Shown: positions 8,153 through 17,206 of the stretch, piece by piece
How the letters are laid out: the number at the start of each line of letters is the position of its first letter
Numbering within the stretch: position 1 is the first letter of the stretch
Assembly (NCBI RefSeq): GCF_014836675.1
Contig: NZ_JACSQK010000007.1
Location: 136,799-200,798, forward strand
Reading direction: 5' to 3'
Length of the DNA stretch: 64,000 nt
DNA from: Comamonas avium
GTDB lineage: Bacteria; Pseudomonadota; Gammaproteobacteria; Burkholderiales; Burkholderiaceae_C
Notes under the pieces: model-generated
What the model was told of the DNA's origin: nothing
Databases searched by the model: none
The model's input: only the letters and a program-made list of their open reading frames with translations
Translations under genes and position numbers: made by a program

Positions 8153-8516
8153 AAGTGCACCTGCACAGGTAAGTGGTCGATTAATAGATAAATTCAATCG
8201 ATAAACGGTATGGATTGAAAAACTACATAAATACTAATCTACTCACAAAAAATACACAATGAAATAGGATGGCACCCTAGAGCGACTTAAGAATTCTTGA
8301 CGCTTCGTGCAAGACGGCACTTACCTGTGAAATCGGCAAAATCAACGATTAACAAAAAACATCAAGAACAACACTTCTATAAATTTTGTTAAACACTCTT
8401 TGGTGGGTTGGAAAATTAATTTACATAGCAAAAAGCGCTTAACTGTCTTGACTTTCAACTAATAAACATAGTGAAAACCAAGCCAGTTAAGCGCTTAAAG
8501 CTATACTTAAATAAAT
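8153..8516. other. AT-rich intergenic region upstream of the TolC gene
   Basis: 364 bases without a credible gene. It is clearly more AT-rich than its surroundings and should hold the promoter of the secretion operon on the minus strand. A perfect 10-bp palindrome AAGAATTCTT lies at 8289-8298. A 64-nt near-complete hairpin at 8433-8496 is listed separately. I could not pick one convincing -35/-10 pair. Confidence 0.6.
8433..8496 (-). terminator. Long hairpin after the methyltransferase gene; terminator candidate
   Basis: Arms 8433-8445 and 8484-8496 are perfect 13-base reverse complements. Pairing continues inward as CTTG/CAAG and TTCA/TGAA around one mismatch and a 3x3 internal loop, leaving a 14-nt apical loop. 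Read on the minus strand the stem ends in CGCTT followed by TTTG, 20 bases after the methyltransferase stop codon. Termination is the simplest role. The length is unusual for an intrinsic terminator, so an RNA element or protein-binding dyad is possible. Confidence 0.55.
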
Positions 8517-9419
8517 TCAGCTCGTTTGTGCGGGTAGCAAAAAACGGTGTTGCGCCAAGCTCTCGAGTCCGAACTCTGTCAAAAGCTGCTGCAGACGCTC
8601 TGCAGCGCTGCGCTTTTTATGGCCGGTGTATCGTGCCACGATCAGCTCATTTTTCATGCTGTGCTCCCAGCCTACCAGCTCGGTTACCGTGACCTGGTAG
8701 CCACACGCTTCCAAATACAGGCAGCGCAGCACATTGGTAATCTGGCTGCCCATCTCACGGGTATGAATGGGGTGGCGCCACAATTCAGCCAGTGGCGTGC
8801 GTGTGAGGCTGAGCGCCTTGGTCTGCCGCAAACAAGCAGCAACCTCTGCCTGACAGCACGGCACCAGCACCATGGCTTTGGCTTTCTTTTGCAGGCCAAA
8901 TGCAATGGCGTCATCGGTTGCCGTATCGCAAGCATGCAAGGCAGTCACCACGTCAAAACGTTCAGGCATGAAGTCGGCGCGCGTGGATTCGGCTACCGAC
9001 ATGTTCAGAAAATGCATCCGCTCAAAACCCAGTTCAGCGGCCAGTTTTTGCGAAGCTTCTACCAAGGGCGCACGGGTCTCAATGCCGTAAATACTGCCTT
9101 GGCCTTGCGGCTTGAAGTACAGGTCATACAAGATAAAGCCAAGGTATGACTTGCCGGCGCCATGGTCGGCCAGGGTCACTGCCTGCCCCTCTTTGCCCAA
9201 CTCTTGCAAGATAGGTTCAATGAATTGGTAGAGGTGGTAGACCTGCTTGAGCTTGCGGCGCGAGTCTTGGTTGAGCTTGCCGTCACGCGTCAGAATGTGC
9301 AGCGCCTTCAGTAACTCAATGCTTTGACCTGGCTTCAACTCCAGCTGGGCTGCAATATCCTGGACAGCGGGCTTGGCGCTGGCGGTCTGGCCTTTGGCGG
9401 CCTTGTTGTGCTTACTCAT
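8517..9419 (-). CDS. Class I SAM-dependent methyltransferase (Methyltransf_32-like)
   Basis: 300 residues. A helical N-terminal part (1-75) precedes a Rossmann methyltransferase domain with the SAM loop LADHGAGKSYLGFILYDL, an acidic residue in YGIETR, and the LHACDTATDDAIAFGL and VPCCQAEV segments that typify this family (also seen in METTL25-like proteins). The substrate is unknown; RNA or a small molecule are both possible. Its ATG overlaps the stop of the DUF1415 gene by one base (TAATG), indicating translational coupling. The C-terminus ends just before the long hairpin at 8433-8496. Confidence 0.85.
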   Translation of the reverse strand: MSKHNKAAKGQTASAKPAVQDIAAQLELKPGQSIELLKALHILTRDGKLNQDSRRKLKQVYHLYQFIEPILQELGKEGQAVTLADHGAGKSYLGFILYDLYFKPQGQGSIYGIETRAPLVEASQKLAAELGFERMHFLNMSVAESTRADFMPERFDVVTALHACDTATDDAIAFGLQKKAKAMVLVPCCQAEVAACLRQTKALSLTRTPLAELWRHPIHTREMGSQITNVLRCLYLEACGYQVTVTELVGWEHSMKNELIVARYTGHKKRSAAERLQQLLTEFGLESLAQHRFLLPAQTS

Positions 9420-10039
9420 TATTTCTTCTCAGTGGCGGCCTCATCCGCATCCCGCAGCGCGACCGGGCAGCGCGCAGCCAGATCCAGATCCAGCCAGCCT
9501 TCAATGCCCATTTCTCCCAGCACTTGCATATTGCGCTCGTAGATCATCTCCGCCTCAGGAAACGCTTCAACCGCCTTGTCAATGCTGTCTTCTCGCAGCA
9601 AATGCAAGATGGGGTAAGGCGCACGATTGGTGCAGTTGGTGACGTCGTCCACATCCGTGCCTTCAAACTGGAACAACGGGTGGAAAGAGGCCACCTGCAA
9701 AATACCGCCCAAATCCAGCTCTTCGACCAAGTCGTCGGCCAGCTCAGTGAAATCGTTGAAGTCCAAGAACTCTGCGAAGGCCTGCGGCAGGATCAGCAGC
9801 GTGGTGTCGCGCTTTTCTGGCGAGCTTTCTGCCAGAGCCTCTAACTCGCGGTGTAGATCAATGGCAACGCCCTCAGCATCGCTGGCCTGGCTGACCACAT
9901 AGTGGATTTGGCCTTTGACATGTACGCTTTTGGCAAATGGGCACAGGTTCAGGCCGATCACGGCCTTCTCCAGCCAGCGCACCGTATCTGCGATGACGAC
10001 GTCTTCAGGAAAGGCAAGTTCTGTGGTGGTATCGGTCAT
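9419..10039 (-). CDS. DUF1415 family protein
   Basis: 206 residues from ATG 10039, matching the usual ~190-200 aa of DUF1415. The longer open frame upstream overlaps dgt and runs through a hairpin, so it was rejected. Conserved text includes DTVRWLEKAVIGLNLCPFAK near the N-terminus, then FHPLFQFEGTDVDDVTNCTN and APYPILHLLRE. The protein is acidic and soluble with no export signal. The biochemical role of the family is not established to my knowledge. It is coupled to the downstream methyltransferase by a TAATG overlap. Confidence 0.88.
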   Translation of the reverse strand: MTDTTTELAFPEDVVIADTVRWLEKAVIGLNLCPFAKSVHVKGQIHYVVSQASDAEGVAIDLHRELEALAESSPEKRDTTLLILPQAFAEFLDFNDFTELADDLVEELDLGGILQVASFHPLFQFEGTDVDDVTNCTNRAPYPILHLLREDSIDKAVEAFPEAEMIYERNMQVLGEMGIEGWLDLDLAARCPVALRDADEAATEKK

Positions 10040-10060
10040 GTATTGGCCCCAAAAACAAAT

Positions 10061-10077
10061 GGGGGCACCATGCCCCC
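10061..10077 (-). terminator. Hairpin between dgt and the DUF1415 gene
   Basis: A perfect 7-bp GC-rich dyad (GGGGGCA, 3-nt loop, TGCCCCC) lies after dgt. On the minus strand it is followed by ATTTG and then a run of five T at 10051-10055. This fits an intrinsic terminator of dgt, or partial attenuation ahead of the DUF1415 gene. Confidence 0.6.
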
Positions 10078-10187
10078 TTTTGTGTTGTGTTTCAAATTTT
10101 AGCCAAGCACAGGCTTTGCTGCAGCCCACATAGCGATTGGCTGTTGCCCCAGCGCAAGTTCTCTCTCGCGCATGCTCTTGTCCCAGC

Positions 10188-11360
10188 TTAAGCCAGCAGA
10201 CGCTGGCCCGTGATGCGCTCATGCTCTTTGGCGGCATACCGGTCTGTCATCCCCGCCACAAAGTCTGCCACCACCCGTGCCTGCGCGGCTGCACTGCCCG
10301 CCTGCTGCGCACGCAACGCGTAGCGCGGCTTCATCATGCTCGGTTGCTGCAGGTAGGCATCAAACAATTCACGAACGACTTGTCTTGCAGCATCCATGGT
10401 CTGCATGACCTGCACGTGACGATACAGCTGGTGAAACAAGAAATGCTTCAGCGCTTGCGACTGCGCCTGCATATCGGGGCTGAAACTTACCAGCCGCTGT
10501 CCACAGGCTCGTACCTCATCAGCGCTTTGCACACCGGCTTGCTCGATACGCTGGCGGGTCGTGCCAATCACGTCGTACACCTGCGCACTGAGCATGCGGC
10601 GAATGGTTTCATACAGCAAACGCCTGTCCGCCTCTGGCTGAGCCAGCTGTGGATATTCCATCAAGGCCTGTGCATGAAAGTGTGCAAACAAAGGCACTGC
10701 TTGCAGTTGCTCGACGCTGATCAAGCCAGAGCGCACGCCGTCATCCACATCGTGGGCGTTGTAGGCAATCGCATCTGCCAGATTGGCCAGCTGCCCTTCC
10801 AGAGAGGTTTGCTGTCCGCTCAAGAAGCGGGCAGCAACGCCGCCGGGCTCCTGCGCCTCAAGCTTCAGTGCATTCGCGCGTGAGCAATGCTTGAGGATGC
10901 CTTCACGCGTTTCAAACGTGAGATTGATTCCGTCGTATTGGGGATAGCGTTCTTCCAGCGCATCCACAACCCGCAGACTTTGCAAATTGTGCTCAAAGCC
11001 ACCCAAGCCCTGCATGCAAGCATTGAGCTCATCTTGTCCTGCATGCCCAAAAGGGGTGTGCCCCAAATCATGTGCCAGGCAAATGGCTTCGACCAAGTCT
11101 TCGTTCAGCGCCAGAGGGCGAGCAATGGAGCGCCCCAGCTGCGCGACCTCCAGTGAATGAGTTAGCCGCGTGCGAAACAGATCGCCCTCATGGTTCACAA
11201 AAACCTGTGTTTTGTAGACCAGACGCCGAAAGGCACTGGAATGCACGATGCGATCACGATCCCGCTGGTGCTCCGTGCGCGTTGGTGCAGCGGCCTCAAA
11301 ATATCTGCGCCCACGTGTTTCTTGCGGTTGGCAAGCCCAAGGGGATAAAAGCAATTGCAC
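10188..11360 (-). CDS. dgt: Deoxyguanosinetriphosphate triphosphohydrolase-like protein
   Basis: About 390 residues. HD-domain metal ligands are visible: the His in TRLTHSLEVAQLGRSIA, the HD pair in AICLAHDLGHTPFGHAGQDE, and the later Asp in NLADAIAYNAHDVDDG. It should hydrolyse dNTPs to deoxynucleosides and triphosphate, helping set dNTP pools. GTG at 11360 is preferred because AGAGAAAG lies six bases upstream and the resulting N-terminus (MQLLLSPWACQPQETRGRR) matches close homologues. A TTG at 11384 would add eight residues. It follows aroB on the same strand by ~70 bp, the standard betaproteobacterial order. Confidence 0.9.
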   Translation of the reverse strand: MQLLLSPWACQPQETRGRRYFEAAAPTRTEHQRDRDRIVHSSAFRRLVYKTQVFVNHEGDLFRTRLTHSLEVAQLGRSIARPLALNEDLVEAICLAHDLGHTPFGHAGQDELNACMQGLGGFEHNLQSLRVVDALEERYPQYDGINLTFETREGILKHCSRANALKLEAQEPGGVAARFLSGQQTSLEGQLANLADAIAYNAHDVDDGVRSGLISVEQLQAVPLFAHFHAQALMEYPQLAQPEADRRLLYETIRRMLSAQVYDVIGTTRQRIEQAGVQSADEVRACGQRLVSFSPDMQAQSQALKHFLFHQLYRHVQVMQTMDAARQVVRELFDAYLQQPSMMKPRYALRAQQAGSAAAQARVVADFVAGMTDRYAAKEHERITGQRLLA

Positions 11361-11428
11361 AGGCAGCTTTCTCTTTGAATACAAAACACGCCAGCGCTGA
11401 TTGAAAAGCGCAAGAAACTATCTTTTTA

Positions 11429-12562
11429 TCAGCCTTGAATACCGACGCCTTGCATGCAGCAGGCATCAATGACTTCGCGCACCAAGCTATCGGGCGCAGA
11501 GCGCATGGTGGCGTTGCCAAGGCCGTCTATCAGCACGAAGCGAATCTCACCCGCTTGTGCTTTTTTATCCACGCGCATGTGCTCCAGGTATGCCCCTGCG
11601 TTATCGGTAGCATCTATCACGGCACCGCGGGTGGGCAGGCCTGCACGTGCAATCAACAGCGTCAGCCGGTCTACAAAGCTGGCATCGACCAAGCCCAGCC
11701 TTTGTGACAAGTGTGCAGCCATGACCATGCCTGCCCCAACACCTTCACCATGCAACCAGTTGCCATAGCCCATGCCCGCTTCAATAGCATGCCCAAAAGT
11801 ATGACCAAAATTCAAAATGGCGCGCAGCCCCGCTTCTTTTTCATCTTGGCCGACCACCCAGGCTTTAATTTCTACACTGCGCTTGACAGCGTGCATGAGC
11901 GCTGCGGGCTCTAAGCTGCGCAGTGCATCCATATGTGCTTCCAGCCACTCAAAAAACTCCATATCCGCAATCGGACCGTATTTGATGATTTCGGCCAAAC
12001 CTGCTGACACTTCACGCGCAGGCAACGTATCCAGTGATGCCAAATCACACACCACCAATTGGGGCTGATAAAAAGCACCAATCATGTTTTTTCCCAAGGG
12101 GTGGTTGATGGCTGTTTTGCCCCCGACACTGGAGTCCACCTGCGACAACAGCGTGGTTGGCACCTGCACAAACGGCACTCCGCGCATGTAGCTGGCAGCA
12201 GCAAAACCTGTCATATCTCCAACGACACCACCGCCCAAAGCAAAAAGCACCGTCTTGCGGTCGCAGCCTTTACTCAGCAAGCCATCAAAAATCAGATTCA
12301 GCGTCTGCCAGTCTTTATGTGCTTCACCATCGGGCAGCACCACGGTATGCACTTGCTGGTATTTACTTTCTAAAGCGGCTTTGAGCTGCGCGGCATAGAG
12401 CGGCTGAACGGTGGAGTTAGTGACAATCAGCGCCTGTGCCGCAGGAGGACACTGCGCATAGGTGGAAGACCGCGCCAACAAATCTGCAGCAATCACTATG
12501 GGATAGGAACGATCACCCAAATCAATGTGGACGGTTTGGCTCTGTTGTGTCACGGCAATCAT
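11429..12562 (-). CDS. aroB: 3-dehydroquinate synthase
   Basis: 377 residues from ATG 12562. It converts DAHP to 3-dehydroquinate in the shikimate pathway, using NAD and Zn. NAD-binding text includes [20 protein letters not shown] and [19 protein letters not shown]. The catalytic and metal segment is [20 protein letters not shown], and the Zn-ligand regions are around [13 protein letters not shown] and [13 protein letters not shown] longer frame to 12637 was rejected because it would pass through the hairpin at 12576-12595. It lies ~90 bp downstream of aroK, the usual aroK-aroB pair. Confidence 0.95.
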   Translation of the reverse strand: MIAVTQQSQTVHIDLGDRSYPIVIAADLLARSSTYAQCPPAAQALIVTNSTVQPLYAAQLKAALESKYQQVHTVVLPDGEAHKDWQTLNLIFDGLLSKGCDRKTVLFALGGGVVGDMTGFAAASYMRGVPFVQVPTTLLSQVDSSVGGKTAINHPLGKNMIGAFYQPQLVVCDLASLDTLPAREVSAGLAEIIKYGPIADMEFFEWLEAHMDALRSLEPAALMHAVKRSVEIKAWVVGQDEKEAGLRAILNFGHTFGHAIEAGMGYGNWLHGEGVGAGMVMAAHLSQRLGLVDASFVDRLTLLIARAGLPTRGAVIDATDNAGAYLEHMRVDKKAQAGEIRFVLIDGLGNATMRSAPDSLVREVIDACCMQGVGIQG

Positions 12563-12575
12563 CTCTGCAAACAAA

Positions 12576-12595
12576 CAAGGCCGAAAACGGCCTTG
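12576..12595 (-). terminator. Hairpin just upstream of the aroB start
   Basis: A perfect 8-bp stem (CAAGGCCG/CGGCCTTG) with a 4-nt loop. On the minus strand it is followed by TTTGTTTG and then the aroB start 14 bases on. It may terminate some aroK transcripts, or act as an attenuator or translation-control hairpin for aroB. Confidence 0.5.
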
Positions 12596-12649
12596 GGGGG
12601 GATGGTTCATCATTGCTTGGAAATCCAAGCATTCCACGTATTTATACCT

Positions 12650-13201
12650 TCAATCTTCGATTGCATTGCAGATCCCGTGTCCAGGCAGTAAACCAGCCAG
12701 CTCCGCCTGCATGCAAATTTTGCGGCTGACTTGAGAGGCATTCTGCCTGGCTGCATCAATCGCATAGTGCGCGGTTTCCAAGTACAGCGGCCCACGCTCT
12801 TGCAGCAATGTGTGCAACCTCTTGAGCGGGTCATCTCCCTGCATCAGCGGCCGCGTGGTGTCATTGCGCAAACGGCGAGCGATATCTTCTGGCAAGGACT
12901 GCAGATAAAACACAGTGCTTCGGGCTTTTAACACCTCTCGGTTTTGGGCCCGCAAGATGGCACCTCCACCGGTCGACAAAACACAGACCTGATCCTGCTG
13001 CAACAACTCAGCCAGTACCTGCGACTCAATGTCTCTGAACGCGACTTCACCCTGCGCCGCAAAAAACGCCTTGATACTGCAACCCAGGCGCTGCTCAATC
13101 ACGTGGTCAGTGTCTACAAAGCGCAGTTTCCACAGCCGCGCCAAATGGCGCCCAATGGTCGATTTTCCTGACCCCGGAAGGCCAATGAGAGAAAAGTGCA
13201 C
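12650..13201 (-). CDS. aroK: Shikimate kinase
   Basis: 183 residues from GTG 13201, which has AGGAAG five bases upstream and yields the typical N-terminus MHFSLIGLPGSGKSTIGRHL. A GTG at 13219 with no clear ribosome site would add six residues. The P-loop GLPGSGKST, the shikimate-binding Asp in VDTDHVIEQRLG, VLSTGGGAIL and the lid region RRLRNDTTRPLMQGDDP are all present. It phosphorylates shikimate with ATP. It directly follows the pilQ terminator and precedes aroB, the standard pilMNOPQ-aroK-aroB order. Confidence 0.93.
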   Translation of the reverse strand: MHFSLIGLPGSGKSTIGRHLARLWKLRFVDTDHVIEQRLGCSIKAFFAAQGEVAFRDIESQVLAELLQQDQVCVLSTGGGAILRAQNREVLKARSTVFYLQSLPEDIARRLRNDTTRPLMQGDDPLKRLHTLLQERGPLYLETAHYAIDAARQNASQVSRKICMQAELAGLLPGHGICNAIED

Positions 13202-13227
13202 AGCAACTTCCTGATTCACAGATACAC

Positions 13228-13251
13228 AAAGACCGCCCTTGGGCGGTCTTT
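13228..13251 (-). terminator. Intrinsic terminator after pilQ
   Basis: An 11-bp perfect stem AAAGACCGCCC/GGGCGGTCTTT with a 2-nt centre, 22 bases past the pilQ stop on the minus strand. It separates the pil operon from aroK, although readthrough into aroK is plausible because no strong aroK promoter is evident. Confidence 0.75.
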
Positions 13252-13273
13252 GATTGTCGCCTACACCGCCGCG

Positions 13274-15343
13274 TTAGTTGCGAGCAATTGCATCCGTCAC
13301 CATACGGGGGGTGATGAAGACTAGCATTTCACGCTTTGTCGATTCGCGAGTCCGGCTCTTGAACAAATTACCCATGACTGGAATATCTCCCAGCACAGGC
13401 ACCTTGCTCACCTGATTGGTTTCTTCCATTTCAAAAATACCGCCAATCACCACCGTGCCACCGTTTTCAACCAGCACCTGGGTTTTGATATGTTTGGTAT
13501 CAATGGCAACACCTTGCAGAGTCGTTTCTCCACGAGAGTCTTTGTTGAGATCCAGATCCAAAATGATGTTTCCCTCTGGCGTAATCTGAGGCATTACTTC
13601 CAGCTTCAACACAGCTTTTTTGAACGCCACAGTGGTTGCACCATTGGGCGCTGTTTGTGTGTAAGGGTACTCCGTACCTTGTTCAATGACCGCCTGGGTC
13701 TGATCTGCGGTCAGCAAACGCGGGCTTGAAATCACTTTACCAACGCCTTCTGCTTCCATCGCAGACAGCTCCAGGGACAAGAAACGCGTCAACCCGGAGT
13801 TAAAAATACTCAAGGCCAGCGTGCTTGCTGAGCCACCCGTGGAAAGTCCTGCCGGCAAATTGACAAAAGGCGCACTGTTGCTTGTACCAAAGCTGTCATA
13901 GCCACTGCCCACACTGCCACGGCCAGCACGCTCATAGCCGCCACCGAATTTCACACCGAGTGAGCGCCCAAACGTATCACGGGCCTCAACAATACGCGCC
14001 TCAATCAGCACCTGACGCACAGGGACGTCTAATTTTTTAAGCAAATTGGCAATTTCTTCCAACTTGCTTGGCGTATCTGTCACAAACAGCTGATTGGTCC
14101 GAGGTTCTGCAATGGCAGAACCTCGTGCAGACAAGAAACGCGTACTGGCTTCGCTGCTGCCGCTGTTATCCGCGATCTGCTTTTTCAGCTCCTCCGCTTT
14201 GGCGTAATTGATCTGAAAGCCCTGAGTGCGCAGCGGCTCCAGCTGTTCAATATTGCGTGCAGATTCATAGTCGCGCTTTGTTCGCTCATCAATTTCATCT
14301 TTTGGCGCAATCCACAGCACATTGCCGCTTTTCTTCATCCCCAAGCCCTTGGCTTCCATGATGATATTGAGCGCTTGGTCCCACGGCACATCTTTCAGCC
14401 GCAAGGTCAGTGAACCGCCGACGGTATCAGACGTGACGATGTTGAAATTCGTGAAATCTGCGATTACTTGCAACAGTGAGCGCACTTCAATATTTTGAAA
14501 ATTCAGCGAAAGTCTCTCCCCCTTAAATCCCGGCCCACTGGTTAACTTACTGGGGTCAACTTTCTTTGGACGTACTTCCACCACAAACTGGCTATCACTT
14601 TGATAGGCACTGTGTTCCCAATCGCCTTTGGCATCCACTTGCAGCCGCACCCTGTCCTTACTCTGACTGGCAGTAATCGTCTGCACAGGCGTTGCAAAGT
14701 CAATGACGTCCAAACGCCGGCGTAATCCCTCAGGCAAGCTGGTTTTCATTAACTCGATGGTCAGGCCCTTGCCTTCTTGGCGAACATCAGCATTCACCAT
14801 CGCAGAACCCAAGTTGACAACCAAACGCCCTGCACCGTCGCTGCCTCGTCGGAAATCAATATCCTTGAGAACGACGTTTCCGGCCTGCTCCTCTGAAGAG
14901 GGTATCAAGCGACGGTTTGAGGATGACGGCGGCTGCATGGCCGAGGCTTGCTTCGTTGGATCTAAAAACACCAATACGGAATTTCCGTTAATTTCAGTGC
15001 GGTAGGTCGTAGCAGTCTTCAAATTCAAGACAACCCGCGTTCGCCCCGAGGCCTCAACCACATTGGCAGTACTCAAATTCCCCTGCTGAATTTCTACCAA
15101 AGACTGTCCCATGCCATTGCTCGTACCAGGAAAATCCAAGGCAATCCTTGCAGGCGACTGAATCGCAAAACCCGTAATAGGCTCTGCCAGAGGTTCGGTG
15201 AGCTCAATGCGTACGACCTCACCTCCGCCTTGCATGGAGCCCGTTACCGATTGCACACTGGCAGCCCAAGCCATGGTTGAGAAGAATGTTGCAATCGCCA
15301 TAGCCAAGCAACGAACAGTCAACCCATTTTTTTTATGCTGCAT
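13274..15343 (-). CDS. pilQ: Type IV pilus secretin PilQ
   Basis: 689 residues. A signal peptide (about 1-28, ending AMAIATFFSTMAWA) precedes AMIN-type cell-wall binding domains (about 30-250), an STN/N0 domain (LSLNFQNIEVRSLLQVIADF), an N1/KH-like domain and the C-terminal secretin domain with VPVRQVLIEARIVEARD, YPYTQTAPNG and VVIGGIFEMEE. It forms the outer-membrane channel through which the pilus fibre passes. A Gly/Ser-rich loop lies near 470-500. It is last of pilMNOPQ. Its ATG overlaps the pilP stop by one base (TAATG). Confidence 0.96.
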   Translation of the reverse strand: MQHKKNGLTVRCLAMAIATFFSTMAWAASVQSVTGSMQGGGEVVRIELTEPLAEPITGFAIQSPARIALDFPGTSNGMGQSLVEIQQGNLSTANVVEASGRTRVVLNLKTATTYRTEINGNSVLVFLDPTKQASAMQPPSSSNRRLIPSSEEQAGNVVLKDIDFRRGSDGAGRLVVNLGSAMVNADVRQEGKGLTIELMKTSLPEGLRRRLDVIDFATPVQTITASQSKDRVRLQVDAKGDWEHSAYQSDSQFVVEVRPKKVDPSKLTSGPGFKGERLSLNFQNIEVRSLLQVIADFTNFNIVTSDTVGGSLTLRLKDVPWDQALNIIMEAKGLGMKKSGNVLWIAPKDEIDERTKRDYESARNIEQLEPLRTQGFQINYAKAEELKKQIADNSGSSEASTRFLSARGSAIAEPRTNQLFVTDTPSKLEEIANLLKKLDVPVRQVLIEARIVEARDTFGRSLGVKFGGGYERAGRGSVGSGYDSFGTSNSAPFVNLPAGLSTGGSASTLALSIFNSGLTRFLSLELSAMEAEGVGKVISSPRLLTADQTQAVIEQGTEYPYTQTAPNGATTVAFKKAVLKLEVMPQITPEGNIILDLDLNKDSRGETTLQGVAIDTKHIKTQVLVENGGTVVIGGIFEMEETNQVSKVPVLGDIPVMGNLFKSRTRESTKREMLVFITPRMVTDAIARN

Positions 15344-15891
15344 TACTTACTCCCCTCTTGCAGATCAAGCGTAGTTATTCTTTCCACCCAGTCTCCCGTG
15401 GCATCTTGAATAATTTCTCTCAGCTTTAAACTGCTTTCCCCAATTTGCACAATGCGGCCATAGTTCTGACCAAGATAGTTACCAGCTTTCACCTGATAAA
15501 TGAGTTGATTGACCCGAAGCAGGGCAGTATTTTGGCCCTCTTTTTGCAAACTACCGACCATGGCCATGCTATCCAGCGGATAGCTTTCCAGCTCTTCTTT
15601 GCGGCGGCTCTGCTCTGCGAGCAACAATCCCATATTGGATGTATTTTTTGCTGCTTCTCTGCTTAAAACCTGAGTCAGTTTAAGCATGTTAAAAGGATCA
15701 AGCTCATTTGAAGCAATGTAGGCTTGAGGAGTGAAAACAGAAGGCTCTTTAAGCGTTTGTATGCGCGGTTCAGCTGTTGATTTCTGTGAAGCAACCCACT
15801 GCCTCAGATCATCATGATCACCTCCCCAGCAACCCGTCAGCGCAAGCAACACGCAAAGGCCAAAAAACCTCAAAGAACTTCTAGGCGTCAT
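15343..15891 (-). CDS. pilP: Type IV pilus inner-membrane lipoprotein PilP
   Basis: 182 residues, the typical length. A lipoprotein signal peptide ends in the lipobox LTGC, so Cys21 is the lipidated residue. A flexible linker is followed by a small beta-sandwich domain at the C-terminus (about 105-180, KAGNYLGQNYGRIVQIGESS). PilP links the PilNO heterodimer to the secretin PilQ across the periplasm. Its ATG overlaps the pilO stop as ATGA, and its stop overlaps the pilQ start. Confidence 0.94.
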   Translation of the reverse strand: MTPRSSLRFFGLCVLLALTGCWGGDHDDLRQWVASQKSTAEPRIQTLKEPSVFTPQAYIASNELDPFNMLKLTQVLSREAAKNTSNMGLLLAEQSRRKEELESYPLDSMAMVGSLQKEGQNTALLRVNQLIYQVKAGNYLGQNYGRIVQIGESSLKLREIIQDATGDWVERITTLDLQEGSK

Positions 15892-16589
15892 TTCGCAGCT
15901 CCTTTGGCCCTGGACTTCTGCGCTTTAGACTTCTGCGTTTTACTCTGGGACTTTATCTCTTCTGAATCCAAATATCTGTATGTTTTGGCTGTGGCGTCCA
16001 GCAATAATGTCCCATCAGAGCCTTTCGGAGTAATAGAAACATTATTCAAAGTCACAATACGTGACAAATGGGAAATATCTGAAGCAAAAAGCCCCATATC
16101 ATGAAAATTCCCAGAAACACGAACCGAAATGGGTAGTTCAGCGTAGTAGTCCTGCACAGCTTCAGTGCCAGGCTTAAACAGTTCAAACTGCAAGCTACGC
16201 CCCAGACCAGCCTGATTAATGTCGGACAGCAGCGCAGCCATCTCCGACTTGCTTGGTAATTGCTTCTCTAGCTGAATCACAGACTGCTGCACCTGCTCTC
16301 TCTGCTTTTTCAAACCGTCAAGACTGACAGCCTTCAGCAGTTTTTTTTCAAAATCAGCTCGCAATGCAACCTCGACACCACGCTCACGCTGTAGATCTTC
16401 TTCAAAACCACTCAAATAAAAATACCATGCAGCCCCCGCCGTAAACAATGAAATCACAGCGCAAAGCAAAACCTTTGGAATTACAGGCCACAGAGAAGGA
16501 TCTTTCGGATCCAAGTCTTGAAATTGCTCCTTGAGAGCTTCTACGTACCCCATCAAGTCAATTGAAATATTCTTTTTGGAGGTATTCAT
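15888..16589 (-). CDS. pilO: Type IV pilus alignment protein PilO
   Basis: 233 residues. A short cytoplasmic N-terminus is followed by one membrane helix (about 48-68, VLLCAVISLFTAGAAWYFYL), a coiled coil (about 75-130) and a ferredoxin-like periplasmic domain ending near DATAKTYRYL. The tail is a Lys/Ser/Ala-rich repeat (QSKTQKSKAQKSRAKGAAK) not usual for the family. It pairs with PilN to align the pilus machine. It has ATGA overlaps on both sides. Confidence 0.94.
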   Translation of the reverse strand: MNTSKKNISIDLMGYVEALKEQFQDLDPKDPSLWPVIPKVLLCAVISLFTAGAAWYFYLSGFEEDLQRERGVEVALRADFEKKLLKAVSLDGLKKQREQVQQSVIQLEKQLPSKSEMAALLSDINQAGLGRSLQFELFKPGTEAVQDYYAELPISVRVSGNFHDMGLFASDISHLSRIVTLNNVSITPKGSDGTLLLDATAKTYRYLDSEEIKSQSKTQKSKAQKSRAKGAAK

Positions 16590-17206
16590 TGCTTTTTACC
16601 CCCTTTAACTGCATGCGGAGAAGCAACCTCTGTTTTTATTGTGCTCTCTGGCAGTACCAAGGAGAAATTCAAGGTGAAGTTCACAACCTTTCTCTGATCC
16701 TTGGGAGACAATACGACAGACCCGGCAACAATTTCCTTGAGATTAGGGCTTCTAAACCAAGGAGTTCCACCTGAAAGATTTCTCAATACTTCCGAAACAC
16801 GCTCATTTGATTGAGCAACCCCCTTCATCTCCACCAGCAAGCCATTTTGTTTCAGCGAGGTAATATATAAACCCTCTGGCAACTGCCGAACGAGTTCATT
16901 GAGTAAATGCACAGGAAGATTCCGATTGGCTTGCAAGTCCTCTACCGCTTTTTGCCTCTCTCTGAGGGCCGTTATTTCGCCTTCAAGCCCTTCAATTTCT
17001 TTGATTTTCTGGTTCAGCACCGTGATTTCTGACTGCATGTAAGCATTGCGGCTTTGCTGTTCTTCAATTTGCAGCTGAAACCACCAATACACCAGCGCAG
17101 CAACCAGTAAACCTGCAATCACCGAAGCAAACATCGTGACTTGAAAAGCTTCCTTGCGTCGTTTACGTGCAACTTCTCTATGAGGCAGCAGATTAATCAG
17201 TATCAC
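16586..17206 (-). CDS. pilN: Type IV pilus assembly protein PilN
   Basis: 206 residues from GTG 17206. This start makes a GTGA overlap with the pilM stop, has GGAGG eight bases upstream, and gives the family N-terminus MILINLLPHREVARKRR, which binds the PilM groove. An upstream ATG at 17236 lies inside pilM and was rejected. One membrane helix (about 24-44), a coiled coil, then a periplasmic ferredoxin-like domain. A basic tail follows. It works as a PilN-PilO heterodimer. Confidence 0.93.
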   Translation of the reverse strand: MILINLLPHREVARKRRKEAFQVTMFASVIAGLLVAALVYWWFQLQIEEQQSRNAYMQSEITVLNQKIKEIEGLEGEITALRERQKAVEDLQANRNLPVHLLNELVRQLPEGLYITSLKQNGLLVEMKGVAQSNERVSEVLRNLSGGTPWFRSPNLKEIVAGSVVLSPKDQRKVVNFTLNFSLVLPESTIKTEVASPHAVKGGKKQ

